DNA from: Patella vulgata | Taxonomy: Eukaryota; Mollusca; Gastropoda; Patellidae | Direction of reading: 5' to 3' | DNA length: 64,000 nt | Assembly: GCF_932274485.2 (NCBI RefSeq) | Contig: NC_065881.2 | Coordinates: 81,284,702-81,348,701 of the forward strand | Shown here: one piece after another, positions 54,095 through 64,000 of the stretch | How positions within the stretch are numbered: position 1 is the first letter of the stretch | Layout of the letters: each line of letters begins with the position of its first letter | Notes under the pieces: model-generated | The model's database searches: none | Told to the model about the DNA's origin: nothing | Seen by the model: only the letters and a program-made list of their open reading frames with translations | Translations under genes and position numbers: made by a program

Positions 54095-57000
54095 ATGGAT
54101 GAAGATAACGCCCGTGTAGAGATAGCGGTAAAGGATTTAACAAGAAGGAGAAATGATTTGAGAAGATTGATTTCAAGTGAAATTAGTAGTATTGATAACA
54201 ATTTTAAAGTAGAAATAAATACAATGATGTGTAAAATGGAAGAATCGTGGGACAGGTATCAGTTCATCCACACCCAAGTTCTCAGAAACGTACGAGATGA
54301 CGTTGAAATTGAAGAAGAATATGTTAGATATGATGAACAGAAACAGCTAACCACCAATTTAAGAAAACGATTAGCTCAGTGGATGAAGGAAGATATACGT
54401 CTCAAGACACAGTACACTGAATTTGAAGTATCGTCAGAGAATTCATGTCAAGATAGTGTATCAGGCCTACAAACCAGATCAAAGGCGAGTTGCTCGGATA
54501 GTGATAATTCAGAACTTTCTACAACTCTTACAAATGAAAGGTTAGAAAAAGCTAGAGCCTTAAAGGAAGAAGTTGAAAATAAAATAAAGATTTTAGAAAA
54601 TAAACAAAGAAAGGCTAAAGAGAGAAAGTCTTCACGTAGAGAAACGGTAAATACATGTATTCAGCCAGACCCTCCACTAAATGGCGACGTTAACATAGGT
54701 AAATGTGAACATAATCCGGCTGCCGTACCGCCGCCAAGTAATACACTCCAAGATATACTGTCAAGTCAAATGAAGTGTATGGAGAAAATGATGGAAGGAC
54801 AAATGCAGAGTACTTTGCTGTTAACACTTCCGAAGCCCGAAATGCCTGTATTTAGCGGTAATCCAGTTGAATTTCACGCCTTCATGAAAGCCTTCGAGAA
54901 TTTAATAGCAGATAAAACCGACAACTGTAGTACCAAGTTATATTTTCTTATACAGTATACCAGAGGTGAAGTCCAAGACCTAATGAAAAGTTGTCTTTCT
55001 AAACACCCGAATGATGGATATGCAGAAGCCATTCTGTTGTTGAAAAAACGATTCGGTCAAAACTACAAAATCGCCACAGCCTACGTTGATAAAGTGACAA
55101 GCTGGCCAACAATAAAAACAGAAGACGGCATAAATCTACAGCGTTTTGCAGATCTCCTTACTAGTTGCACTAACACTTTAAATGAAATAGGCTACATAAG
55201 TAAACTAGATAACACTGACTGTTTGAAAAGAATAATTTCCAAGTTGCCTTACGACATAAGAAAAAAGTGGAGAAATAAAGCCGACTACATAACTGAATTT
55301 CAAGACAGGGAAATCACTATCATAGATGTTACAGAGTTTGTGTCAAGAGAGGCTAGAATAGTTACACATCCAGTTTTCGGAAACGTGCAAAATACTGTTA
55401 CCCCACCCGATTCAGATAAGCATAAAACACGATTCAGGGGAGGTAACTTCTCAAGAACTAATTTTTTGGCTAAACTGGAAGAAGAGAGAACGAATAAGAC
55501 AGAACAAGATACGCCTTCGAGATCATTCCCAAAGTGTCCCTCTTGTAAAGGCGATCATACGTTAGTCGAATGCGATAAATTTAAGAAAATGAATATTGAC
55601 GATAAACGACGTTTTGTTCAGGAAAGTAGACTCTGTTTTAATTGTTTAACTTATGGACATCGTGCTGGGTTTTGTAGAAAACGCATAAATTGTGATATAT
55701 GTAAGGGACATCACGCTACCATACTTCATCAGCAGAATCCAATTCCTCAAGCTACAAGTTGTTTCACAAATGAAGGTAAATTGAAATCGTCAAAGATAGG
55801 CCAACCCTTTATTTTTGGTAAAATTAGAAATGGCGGAAAACTGTTACCAGCGATCGGGTTATATGACAGTGGTTCAAACGGCACATTTGTTACGAGTACA
55901 GCTTTAAGTAAAGTTGGTATAACCGGCAAATCGACAGAGCTAGGATTAACTACACTTTGTAAAGAAAACGATTCCGTAAACAGTTTGGTCACAGACGTGG
56001 AATTCCTCAGTCAGGATGAAGAACACCTTACTGTATTGAATTCGGTATATTCTCTCCCGTCCTTGCCTATATCGACTGCAGATATCCCAACACAAGAAGA
56101 TATTGACTCTTGGCCGCATTTAAAGGGTATTACTGTACCCAAGTTAGTACCAGGACAAGAAGTTGATTTATTGATCGGCAATGACAATAGTGTTATTTTC
56201 GAACCGTTAGAAATCAGGCACAGTCAGAATAACGGCCCCTTTGCTGTCAGAACAAAATTTGGTTGGTTAATTAATGGACCTTTTGGGAAGAATGCTTCAC
56301 AGCAGAGAACATGTAATTTTATGAGGAAAGATGTTGAACTTAACCAGCAGTTTGAGCAGTTTTGTAACTATGAATTTAATGATTCCATTGACGATACCCT
56401 AGTCACCATGTCTCGCGAAGATAGTAAAGCATTATCTGTATTTGAACAGTCTATAAATCTGGTTGATGGTCACTATGAAGTATCGCTGCCTTGGAAACAT
56501 GATCAACTACAGCTACCAAATCCAAGAATAATGGCAGAACACAGGTTAATGTTATTGAAACGAAGATTCCTGAAAGATGCTGTTTTATTTGAAAAGTATT
56601 CAGAGATAATTAACGAACTTCTCTCCAAGAAATACGCAGAGGTAGTCCCTCCTGGCCATATAGATAGGGCTAACGATAGAGTATGGTATCTGCCACACCA
56701 CCCGGTGGTAAACACAAAGAAGCCAGGAAAACTTAGGGTCGTTTTTGACTGCGCAGCAAAGTTTAAGGGAGTAGCTTTGAACGACGTACTTCTTAAGGGC
56801 CCAGATTTGACCAGTTCCCTTGTTGGAGTATTACTGAGGTTTCGCCAAGGATACTATGCATTAATGGGCGACGTAGAATCTATGTTTCATCAAGTGAATG
56901 TGCCTCAAGATGAAAGAGACGTGTTTCGTTTCCTATGGTGGCAGTCAAATGATGTTAATGGTGAACTCATTGAGCTACGTATGCGCGTCCATTTGTTTGG

Positions 57001-59716
57001 GGCAACTTCATCGCCCAGCGTTTGTAACTTTACCCTACGTAGAACCGCAGAAGACAACTGCGAAGCTTTTGACAGCGAAGTTGTTGAAACAGTACAGAAA
57101 AACTTCTATGTTGATGACTGTTTGAAGTCTTTGGACGATGAAAATGAAGCCATAAGTCTTGTAGACAACCTGAGGAAACTATTACTGAAAGGAGGATTTA
57201 ATTTAACGAAATGGGTTTCAAACTCAAGAAACATTATTAAATCTATATCGGAGACCGAGAGAGCTAAAACTGTGAAGAACCTGGACTTCGACGGATTACC
57301 AATCGAACGTGCTCTAGGTGTTTTGTGGGATACAGAATCGGATTGCTTCACCTTTAATGTAGTGTTGAAAGAAAAACCAATAAGTAGACGTGGCATATTG
57401 TCGATCCTGTCATCGGTGTCTGATCCTTTAGGATTCGTAGCTCCTTTCGTTTTGAATGCTAAGTTGATACTTCAAGAACTTTGTCGCTTAAAACTTGGAT
57501 GGGACAATAAGATACCAGATGAGTATGAGAAATTGTGGCTTTCCTGGATGGAAGATCTTCCTCTGCTATCTAATTTACAAGTCAGTAGGTGTCTTAAACC
57601 ACCACCATCGTGTGCTAGAGTTGTGTCGGTACAGTTACATTGTTTTTCGGATGCCTCACAACAAGGTTATGGTGCTGTCAGTTACTTACGTTTTATTGAT
57701 GATGCTGGAAATGTATGCTGTTCGTTTGCGACTGGTAAATCTCGAGTTTCACCATTAAAGAGCATAAGCATTCCCAGACTAGAATTATCAGCAGCAGTAG
57801 TCTCGGTTAGATTAAACAAAATCATTACAAGAGAACTACAGATGAAGATAGACAAGAGTTTTTATTGGACAGATAGTACTTCGGTACTAAAGTATGTCAA
57901 CAATCAAGATAAGCGGTTTCATACTTTTGTAGGCAATCGAATTTCGACTATTTTAGATGGATCTCAGCCTTCGCAGTGGAAGTACGTGGAATCGGCAAGA
58001 AATCCCGCTGATGAAGCTTCAAGGGGCGTTGCCGCCAAGACTATTTTGGGAGGTTCCAAGTGGATATCGGGGCCGGATTTTCTTTGGAAGGATGAGTTAG
58101 AATGGCCCAGTCAGCCCCATGAATATGTAATTCAAGACACAGATCCCGAGGTTAGAATTGAAAAACATTCACGGTTTGTTATAAAGGGAGATAACTCCCT
58201 TCTCGATCAGCTCGTCAAAAGATTTTCGTCGTGGTACAAGTTAAAAAGGTGTGTGGCATGGATCTTAAGGTACCGGGAAATTCTTAAAGCTAGATGTCAA
58301 GGAAACCAGGCTGGTCGAGATGTTAAGAAATTACAGGAACCCTCTAGACTAACAGTTGTAGAGTTAACGGCTGCAGAGACAGAAATTTTGAAGCTCGTGC
58401 ATAAAACTAGTTTTCCGGAAGAGTATGCTGTTTTGTCAAAGAAAGATGAAAATGGTCGTGTCAGCAGAAAGAGTCCTATATTTAAGTTGGATCCAGTACT
58501 GATCGGAGGTCTAATTAGAGTAGGTGGTCGCCTGAGAAGACACAATGGACTATTCGACACAAAGCATCAGATCATTTTACCCAAGCGGAATCCTGTGACT
58601 GAATTAGTTATTCGCCATTATCATGAGATGTTAGCTCATTCTGGTAGAGAATATTGTTTATCTAGTATTAGAAGGAGATTTTGGCCTATAAATGGTAACT
58701 CTGCGGTACGTCGAGTTTTAAGTGATTGTTATAATTGTCGCAGAAGGAATGCACCAGTTTGTAATCAACGAATGGCTGATCTACCAAAGGAACGAGTCAC
58801 TCCAGATCTTCCACCATTTTCCTACATAGGAATAGACTGTTTCGGACCGTTCTTTGTGAAGAGAGGAAGAAGTCAGCTCAAACGATATGGGTGCATTTTT
58901 ACCTGTCTGTCCTGTCGTGCGGTTCATCTCGAGGTTCTGCATTCAATGGACACAGATTCTTTTCTAAACGCCTTTCGTCGGTTCATATGTAGGCGAGGAT
59001 CACCACTGAAGATTAGAAGTGACAATGGTGGTAATTTTGTTGCTGGTAGTAAAGAGATTAAAGGGTCAATAGAAGAATGGAATCGGAAGCAGGTTGATGA
59101 TTTCATGCTACAGAGGGAAATAGAATGGTGTTTTAATCCACCAGCGGGGTCACATTTTGGTGGCATCTGGGAAAGGTGTATCCGCTCAGTTCGTAAAATT
59201 TTAGATTCACTGCTGAATGAACAAGTATTGTGCGGCGAAAGCCTGAACACTTTGTTTTGTGAAGTGGAAATGATTATTAATGGACGTCCGTTAACCAAGG
59301 TATCTGATGATCCCAATGATCAAGAAGCTTTAACCCCAAATCATTTGATGTTGCTCCGTGCCGCAGGTAGTTATCCACCTGGTTTATTCGTAGAAAGGGA
59401 CCTGTACGTCAGGAACCGATGGAGGCAAGTCCAGTACCTTGCTAACGTTTTTTGGCGTCGATGGACACGTGAATATCTTCCGCTCCTACAGGTGCGACAG
59501 AAGTGGAATGAGAAACAAAGGAACTTAGTCATTGGTGATGTCATTTTACTTGCTGATAAGGATCAACCGAGAGGATCGTGGCCTTTGGGACGTGTGGTTG
59601 AAGTTTATCCGGATGACCAGGGAACAGTGCGTGTTGTAAAATTACTGACTAAGGATTGTAAATCTTTATGTAGACCTGTAGATAAGTGTGTATTGCTAGA
59701 AAATGCATCTGATTAG
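54095..59716 (+). CDS. Gag-pol polyprotein of the BEL/Pao element
   Basis: 1,873 residues in one frame. Parts in order: coiled-coil-rich gag-like N-terminus (about 1-260, Lys/Glu-rich), a gag-like region typical of Pao elements (about 260-420), a cysteine-rich zinc-knuckle region (about 480-550), aspartic protease (DSGSNG near 590), reverse transcriptase (about 870-1100, YVDD at the active site), RNase H (DASQQGYGA near 1185), then integrase with zinc-binding part and DDE core (about 1500-1720) and a C-terminal Pao-type domain. No envelope-like frame is seen. Confidence 0.95.
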   Translation: MDEDNARVEIAVKDLTRRRNDLRRLISSEISSIDNNFKVEINTMMCKMEESWDRYQFIHTQVLRNVRDDVEIEEEYVRYDEQKQLTTNLRKRLAQWMKEDIRLKTQYTEFEVSSENSCQDSVSGLQTRSKASCSDSDNSELSTTLTNERLEKARALKEEVENKIKILENKQRKAKERKSSRRETVNTCIQPDPPLNGDVNIGKCEHNPAAVPPPSNTLQDILSSQMKCMEKMMEGQMQSTLLLTLPKPEMPVFSGNPVEFHAFMKAFENLIADKTDNCSTKLYFLIQYTRGEVQDLMKSCLSKHPNDGYAEAILLLKKRFGQNYKIATAYVDKVTSWPTIKTEDGINLQRFADLLTSCTNTLNEIGYISKLDNTDCLKRIISKLPYDIRKKWRNKADYITEFQDREITIIDVTEFVSREARIVTHPVFGNVQNTVTPPDSDKHKTRFRGGNFSRTNFLAKLEEERTNKTEQDTPSRSFPKCPSCKGDHTLVECDKFKKMNIDDKRRFVQESRLCFNCLTYGHRAGFCRKRINCDICKGHHATILHQQNPIPQATSCFTNEGKLKSSKIGQPFIFGKIRNGGKLLPAIGLYDSGSNGTFVTSTALSKVGITGKSTELGLTTLCKENDSVNSLVTDVEFLSQDEEHLTVLNSVYSLPSLPISTADIPTQEDIDSWPHLKGITVPKLVPGQEVDLLIGNDNSVIFEPLEIRHSQNNGPFAVRTKFGWLINGPFGKNASQQRTCNFMRKDVELNQQFEQFCNYEFNDSIDDTLVTMSREDSKALSVFEQSINLVDGHYEVSLPWKHDQLQLPNPRIMAEHRLMLLKRRFLKDAVLFEKYSEIINELLSKKYAEVVPPGHIDRANDRVWYLPHHPVVNTKKPGKLRVVFDCAAKFKGVALNDVLLKGPDLTSSLVGVLLRFRQGYYALMGDVESMFHQVNVPQDERDVFRFLWWQSNDVNGELIELRMRVHLFGATSSPSVCNFTLRRTAEDNCEAFDSEVVETVQKNFYVDDCLKSLDDENEAISLVDNLRKLLLKGGFNLTKWVSNSRNIIKSISETERAKTVKNLDFDGLPIERALGVLWDTESDCFTFNVVLKEKPISRRGILSILSSVSDPLGFVAPFVLNAKLILQELCRLKLGWDNKIPDEYEKLWLSWMEDLPLLSNLQVSRCLKPPPSCARVVSVQLHCFSDASQQGYGAVSYLRFIDDAGNVCCSFATGKSRVSPLKSISIPRLELSAAVVSVRLNKIITRELQMKIDKSFYWTDSTSVLKYVNNQDKRFHTFVGNRISTILDGSQPSQWKYVESARNPADEASRGVAAKTILGGSKWISGPDFLWKDELEWPSQPHEYVIQDTDPEVRIEKHSRFVIKGDNSLLDQLVKRFSSWYKLKRCVAWILRYREILKARCQGNQAGRDVKKLQEPSRLTVVELTAAETEILKLVHKTSFPEEYAVLSKKDENGRVSRKSPIFKLDPVLIGGLIRVGGRLRRHNGLFDTKHQIILPKRNPVTELVIRHYHEMLAHSGREYCLSSIRRRFWPINGNSAVRRVLSDCYNCRRRNAPVCNQRMADLPKERVTPDLPPFSYIGIDCFGPFFVKRGRSQLKRYGCIFTCLSCRAVHLEVLHSMDTDSFLNAFRRFICRRGSPLKIRSDNGGNFVAGSKEIKGSIEEWNRKQVDDFMLQREIEWCFNPPAGSHFGGIWERCIRSVRKILDSLLNEQVLCGESLNTLFCEVEMIINGRPLTKVSDDPNDQEALTPNHLMLLRAAGSYPPGLFVERDLYVRNRWRQVQYLANVFWRRWTREYLPLLQVRQKWNEKQRNLVIGDVILLADKDQPRGSWPLGRVVEVYPDDQGTVRVVKLLTKDCKSLCRPVDKCVLLENASD

Positions 59717-59899
59717 AATATTGTGCTTCGTGGTATATGATATGTAATTAATTGCTATGGTTAAGACAGTATTATTAAGAATCAGTAATGTTACTTTTAT
59801 TGTGTACTTTTTATGGTTAGGATAGTGTTATTTAGAATCATTAATGTTACTTTTATTAAACGTTTCACTAGTTAAGTTCCACGTTTAACGGGGCCGGTA

Positions 59900-60559
59900 T
59901 GTTGATTCTAAATGTCATAAATTTAGTAATATATAATTATACAGTAGGCATAGAAGAGTTATGTCCCTTTTTTATTTGGTTTAATTTTCCTGGCATGCAA
60001 CATTTATAATATATGTACAGCATTTAGAGTTATCTTTCTTAAGTCTAGAAAAAAGGTACAATGGCTGATAGATATTAAAGAAGTTTGTGTTATATAAGGG
60101 CCAAACGTATCTGTAAGCATATATTTTTGTTCTTTTGTCTTCTTTCATGTAAACTGTATGTACCAAGATCTATTTTTTCTAAAGCTGAATATAATACATG
60201 TAGAAGTAATTATTTAAGGATATCTCGAATCAAGACCGCATGGTGTATTACATTCTGCATGTCATGTTTGTCATGATCATTCTTATATTATTATAAGTGG
60301 TAAACATTAGGTTTATTTATATTTTTCAGAAATCAAACAGCTCAAGAATTATTAATGTTATTGTTGTTATTCTCATCAAATACGTAGGCCACAGTGATAT
60401 TTATGTCCAAGAACTAATAAATGTGCTTTAGTACGGTAATTAATGGTCAAGACGTGTAGTGTATTTATTTGTGACAATTCTCAATAACAAGTCAAGTTGT
60501 TTTTCGTGGGTGTTTGCATTTAGACTCAAACCCTTGTACACAGTCATCTGGCTGTTACA
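59900..60559 (+). repeat. 3' LTR of the BEL/Pao element
   Basis: 660 bp, matching the 5' LTR by eye. Confidence 0.95.
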
Positions 60560-60616
60560 GTCCGTTCGTGACATATCTTGCAACCACCTCAATTAACTTG
60601 AGCAAGACGTGTTACA

Positions 60617-60920
60617 TAAACAACATATATCGATTTTAAAACAATTGGATGATAACTTTTGGCGTTAGAGCGTTCCCAAGAAATTGTGGATGGACGGACG
60701 GGCGGGGGCGACGGCAATGTACGTCCACATTTCTATGTGGGCGTATAATAAAATAAATCTTGATGGGATCCCAAGTCTGTTTTTAACCACATTTCAATGT
60801 GAGTGTGTAAAAATCTATATGTGTTTTATATTGACAACCTTGAAATAATAAACTAAAGCAAAACAAAAAAATATACATATATCATGATGAATGAAACGAC
60901 TACAAATCTTTGTACATATA
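60617..60920. repeat. Intergenic DNA with a dispersed-repeat end
   Basis: GGATGATAACTTTTGGCGTT, AAGAAATTGTGGATGGACGG and ATGTGGGCGTATAA match the end of the 125-165 bp array family (compare 28095-28170) and the ATGTGGGCGTATAA near 31496. It lies downstream of ZNF-5. Confidence 0.5.
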
Positions 60921-63900
60921 TTATGATAAATGAACTTTCATGTGAAGTTTCAGTTTACGTTTTGCATTAAAGGCCTTATCACAAAATTCACATTCAAATG
61001 GGTTTTCTTTAGAATGGGTTACCATGTGTTGCTTTAAATTACTTTTATCAGCAAATGTTTTACTACAAACATCACATTGAAATGGCTTAACTCCAGTATG
61101 AACGAGCTTATGTTTGGCAAGATTACCTCGAGCAATAAATGATTTAGAACAAAGATGGCATTTATATGGCCTTTCACCTGTATGAGTTCTAAAGTGTGTC
61201 TTTAGGTTATCATTTTGTTTAAATCTCATGTCACAAACATCACATTTGTAAGGTTTAAGGTCATGCTTTCTGATTTGATGATTCTGTAGAAAATTACTCT
61301 GGACAAATGACTCGTCACAAAATTCGCATTTAAAAGGTTTTGGTTTGGAATGGCTTTTCATGTGTTTTTGCAAACACACAGGAAGAATAAAAGTTTTACT
61401 ACAAAGTTCACATTTATATGGTTTTTTTCCGGTATGAGTTACAATGTGTCTATTAAGATCACTCATCTTACGAAATGATTGCTCACATACATTACATTTT
61501 AGGGACGGTTCTCCGTGATTCTCCTTTACGTGTGTTTTTAAACTTTTTGGGTGACTATATGACTTGTTACAAACCTCGCACTGGAAAGGATTATCTTTAG
61601 TATGTAACATCATGTGGATTTTAAAAGGTTCTTTGTAGCAAAATCCTTTATCACAAACATCACATACGTAAGGTTTGTATTCTGAATGGGTGTAGCCATG
61701 AATTTTTAAATAGCTTTCTCTTGCAAATGATTTATCACACACATGGCATTTATATGGTTTATTTCCAGTGTGAGCAATCAAATGTGCCTTCAGCTGGCTG
61801 GGATTACCATATAACTTACCACATATTTTACACTTGAGGTGTTTTTCCTTAGTATGAATTTTGGCATGCTGATTACGAGTTTTTTCACAAGTAAATGCTT
61901 TACCACAAACATCACAATTAACAGGTTTTTCACCTGTATGTGTCAAAGCATGATATTTGAGTTGAGTTCTTCTAGAATAGGATTTACCACAAATATCACA
62001 TTTGTAATTCTTCTCACCTGTATGAATTCTCAAGTGAACTTTAAGTTTGTGTTTGAAATAAAATGACTTGCCACAAATGTCACAAGTAAAATTCTTTTCT
62101 TCCTTGTGAATGACCATATGTATAGCTAGATTACTCTTTAACCCAAACGATTTACCACATTCAGTACAGGTAAATGGTTTCTCACCTGTGTGAATTCTCT
62201 TATGTACAACTAGATTACTGTTCGTATTAAATGACTGACCACAAACATCACATTCAAAAGGTTTTATTCCTGAATGAATTTTAGAGTGATTGCGTAGTTG
62301 TGTGTTGGTACAAAATTGTTTATGACAAACAGCACAAGAAATAACTTTAATCCGAGCTGCACAATGCCTGTCGAGTTGCGTGGATTTATAGAATTTAACA
62401 TTGCAAATAAAACATCTAAAACAAGTATGGGTATTCATATGCGATTTCAGATTGCTATGTGTAAGAAACAATTTATCACAAACATTGCATTTACAGGATT
62501 TTCCTTGGTTATCATCGTGAATAGTCATCATGTGAGTACGAAGGTAGCTCTCTAATCGAAATCTTTTAAAACAAATTTTACATTCTGAAGGTTTTTCTAC
62601 AGAATGAGTTTTCAAATGGTTCTGAAGATGATGCTTTCTAAATGATTTCCCACAAAAATCGCACACACAATCTTTATCTTTATGAATTCTCCTGTGTGTC
62701 AATAGAGAGGAGGGACTCCTAAAAGATTTACTACAAACATCACATTTATAGGGCTGTTCGCCTGTATGAATGCGTAAATGTATTTTTAGACAAGCATTTG
62801 TAACAAATGACTGATCACAAACACTGCATTTAAAGGGTTTTGCTTTAGTGAGTAATATAGGAGCAAGATATCCTTGAATTTCCTCATCTTTATCTTCTTG
62901 TATTTCATGACATTTATTAATCAAGAGATTTTTATTTTTCTTAGTTTTATCAATTTCACATGACTGTTTTTCTTTCTCCATATCATTTTTCACTAATTTC
63001 TGATCTTTCTTATCCAATATGTTTTGTATTCTGCTTTTTTCTAAACCATCTACTTCACTATCCAAATTAGTTTCATCACTATCATTAACATTCCTACTAA
63101 CATCAACACCATTAACCTTGCCTTCATCATCATCATCGCCATTGTCGCCATTGTCACCACCACCACCATTAGTAACATCTGTATTATTTAAATTAGCTCC
63201 ATTAAACTTTCCATCATCACCATCAGTAACATCCTCACTATTTATATTACATGTAGCTCCATTATCCTTACCATCATCACCATCATCATCATTATTATTA
63301 ACAGTCCTACTATTTACCTTGCCAGCACCACCATATACCTCAGGAGGACTATTAACATCACCATGATCATCACCATTAACCTTGTCACCAATTTCATTAA
63401 CCTTGTCGTCATATACCTCATCACTATTCACTTTATCAGCTTTATCGCCATCATTTCGATCAACATTAACACCGTCATTTACCTCCGCATTAACATCACC
63501 ACCATTCTTACTATTAACATTTCCAGCAGCAGCATTAACCTGACCATCAACCTCCTTACAAGCATTAACGCCATCAGCATTAACACCAGAATTAACACCA
63601 TCATTTACATCAGCATTAACATCCCCACCATTCCAACTGTTAACATTGCCAGCAGCAGCATGAACCTGACCATCAACCCCCTTAATATCACCATTACCTC
63701 CATCAAATAAAACCTCTTTTTTTTCTTTATGAGTTTTCATATGTTTGTTCAGTTTACTTTGTGTTAAAAATAATTTATCACAGACAACACATTTAAAGTT
63801 CTTGTTTCTTCTGTGAATCTTCAAGTGGACCTGAAGATGACGCTTTCTAAATGATTTCCCACAAAAAGAACATAGAGCGTCTTTTTCGTTATGAATTATG

Positions 63901-64000
63901 CTGTGTGTCGAAAGAGAAGATGAGCTACTAAATGATTTACTACAAACATCACATTTATATGGCCTCTCCCCAGTATGAATGCGCATATGTGTTTCCAGAA
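60921..64000 (-). CDS. C2H2 zinc-finger protein (ZNF-5), 5' end beyond the window
   Basis: The frame is open from the right edge (the residues just before the ATG at 63986 read LETH, the end of a finger) to the stop at 60921. Three fingers (about residues 8-90 of the visible part) are followed by an acidic linker of some 270 residues rich in Asn, Gly and Asp, and then by about 23 fingers to the C-terminus. The finger block before the linker resembles the first fingers after it (YKCDVCSKSF...CGKSFRK.HLQ), pointing to internal duplication. The linker also repeats GQV.AAAGNVNS.NGGDVNA. The C-terminal array aligns one to one with ZNF-3. The start and upstream exons are not in the window. Confidence 0.88.
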   Translation of the reverse strand, partial: LETHMRIHTGERPYKCDVCSKSFSSSSSLSTHSIIHNEKDALCSFCGKSFRKRHLQVHLKIHRRNKNFKCVVCDKLFLTQSKLNKHMKTHKEKKEVLFDGGNGDIKGVDGQVHAAAGNVNSWNGGDVNADVNDGVNSGVNADGVNACKEVDGQVNAAAGNVNSKNGGDVNAEVNDGVNVDRNDGDKADKVNSDEVYDDKVNEIGDKVNGDDHGDVNSPPEVYGGAGKVNSRTVNNNDDDGDDGKDNGATCNINSEDVTDGDDGKFNGANLNNTDVTNGGGGDNGDNGDDDDEGKVNGVDVSRNVNDSDETNLDSEVDGLEKSRIQNILDKKDQKLVKNDMEKEKQSCEIDKTKKNKNLLINKCHEIQEDKDEEIQGYLAPILLTKAKPFKCSVCDQSFVTNACLKIHLRIHTGEQPYKCDVCSKSFRSPSSLLTHRRIHKDKDCVCDFCGKSFRKHHLQNHLKTHSVEKPSECKICFKRFRLESYLRTHMMTIHDDNQGKSCKCNVCDKLFLTHSNLKSHMNTHTCFRCFICNVKFYKSTQLDRHCAARIKVISCAVCHKQFCTNTQLRNHSKIHSGIKPFECDVCGQSFNTNSNLVVHKRIHTGEKPFTCTECGKSFGLKSNLAIHMVIHKEEKNFTCDICGKSFYFKHKLKVHLRIHTGEKNYKCDICGKSYSRRTQLKYHALTHTGEKPVNCDVCGKAFTCEKTRNQHAKIHTKEKHLKCKICGKLYGNPSQLKAHLIAHTGNKPYKCHVCDKSFARESYLKIHGYTHSEYKPYVCDVCDKGFCYKEPFKIHMMLHTKDNPFQCEVCNKSYSHPKSLKTHVKENHGEPSLKCNVCEQSFRKMSDLNRHIVTHTGKKPYKCELCSKTFILPVCLQKHMKSHSKPKPFKCEFCDESFVQSNFLQNHQIRKHDLKPYKCDVCDMRFKQNDNLKTHFRTHTGERPYKCHLCSKSFIARGNLAKHKLVHTGVKPFQCDVCSKTFADKSNLKQHMVTHSKENPFECEFCDKAFNAKRKLKLHMKVHLS

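Larger units (their letters stand above)
53342..60559 (+). mobile_element. BEL/Pao LTR retrotransposon, looks whole
   Basis: 7,218 bp. Two 660-bp LTRs (TGTTGATT...GTTACA) appear identical by eye. GTCCG is duplicated at 53337-53341 and 60560-60564. One long frame lies between the LTRs. The element looks whole with no break seen and must be very young. It is nested in the older gypsy remnant. Confidence 0.95.

Noticed and set aside
63019-63710. Plus-strand Ser/Pro-rich and Ile/Asn-rich open frames
   Set aside because: They are shadows of the low-complexity linker of ZNF-5 on the minus strand.

Overview
The window looks like an AT-rich, intron-bearing animal genome. A lophotrochozoan, most likely a mollusc (perhaps a gastropod), is my best guess. 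The guess rests on the word usage, on two tRNA-derived SINE families with a deeply conserved animal SINE core, and on the mix of C2H2 zinc-finger genes with BEL/Pao and Ty3/gypsy elements. No single gene fixes the species.

The host genes are few. Four C2H2 zinc-finger loci dominate: about 3.1-4.6 kb (minus), 14.1-20.7 kb (plus; two long exons that splice signals suggest belong to one gene), 28.2-30.2 kb (minus, with a broken C-terminus) and 60.9 kb to the right edge (minus, cut by the window). The first three share an N-terminal module: one C2H2 finger, then a linker rich in VKEE/VKQE-type SUMO-acceptor-like motifs, then a long finger array. The fourth is a paralogue of the second exon of the 14-20 kb gene. 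Other host-like genes are a THAP-domain exon (9.3-9.7 kb) and a small secreted proline/arginine-rich peptide gene (37.8 kb) with a diverged inverted relative at 39.6 kb. No KRAB, BTB or ZAD domain is visible on the zinc-finger proteins.

Most of the remaining sequence is transposable. SINE-A (about 275 bp, TCTC tail) has at least 16 copies, many with perfect 10-14 bp target duplications. SINE-B (ATTTC tail) has about nine, and both families end in the same 3' motif. There are also a complete non-autonomous hAT element with an 8-bp target duplication, a TTAA-flanked MITE family, two fold-back families, a roughly 0.7-1 kb unclassified repeat with four copies, and a degenerate 125-165 bp tandem array. 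Two LTR retrotransposons look whole and very young: a Ty3/gypsy element (42.5-47.3 kb) and a BEL/Pao element (53.3-60.6 kb). The BEL/Pao element sits inside what appears to be the LTR of an older, broken gypsy copy.

Overall this reads as a zinc-finger gene cluster expanding by duplication within repeat-dense DNA. The finger proteins are expected to act as nuclear DNA-binding regulators. A link to silencing of the neighbouring elements is possible but is inference only. All calls come from reading the sequence by eye; no alignment or database search was run.
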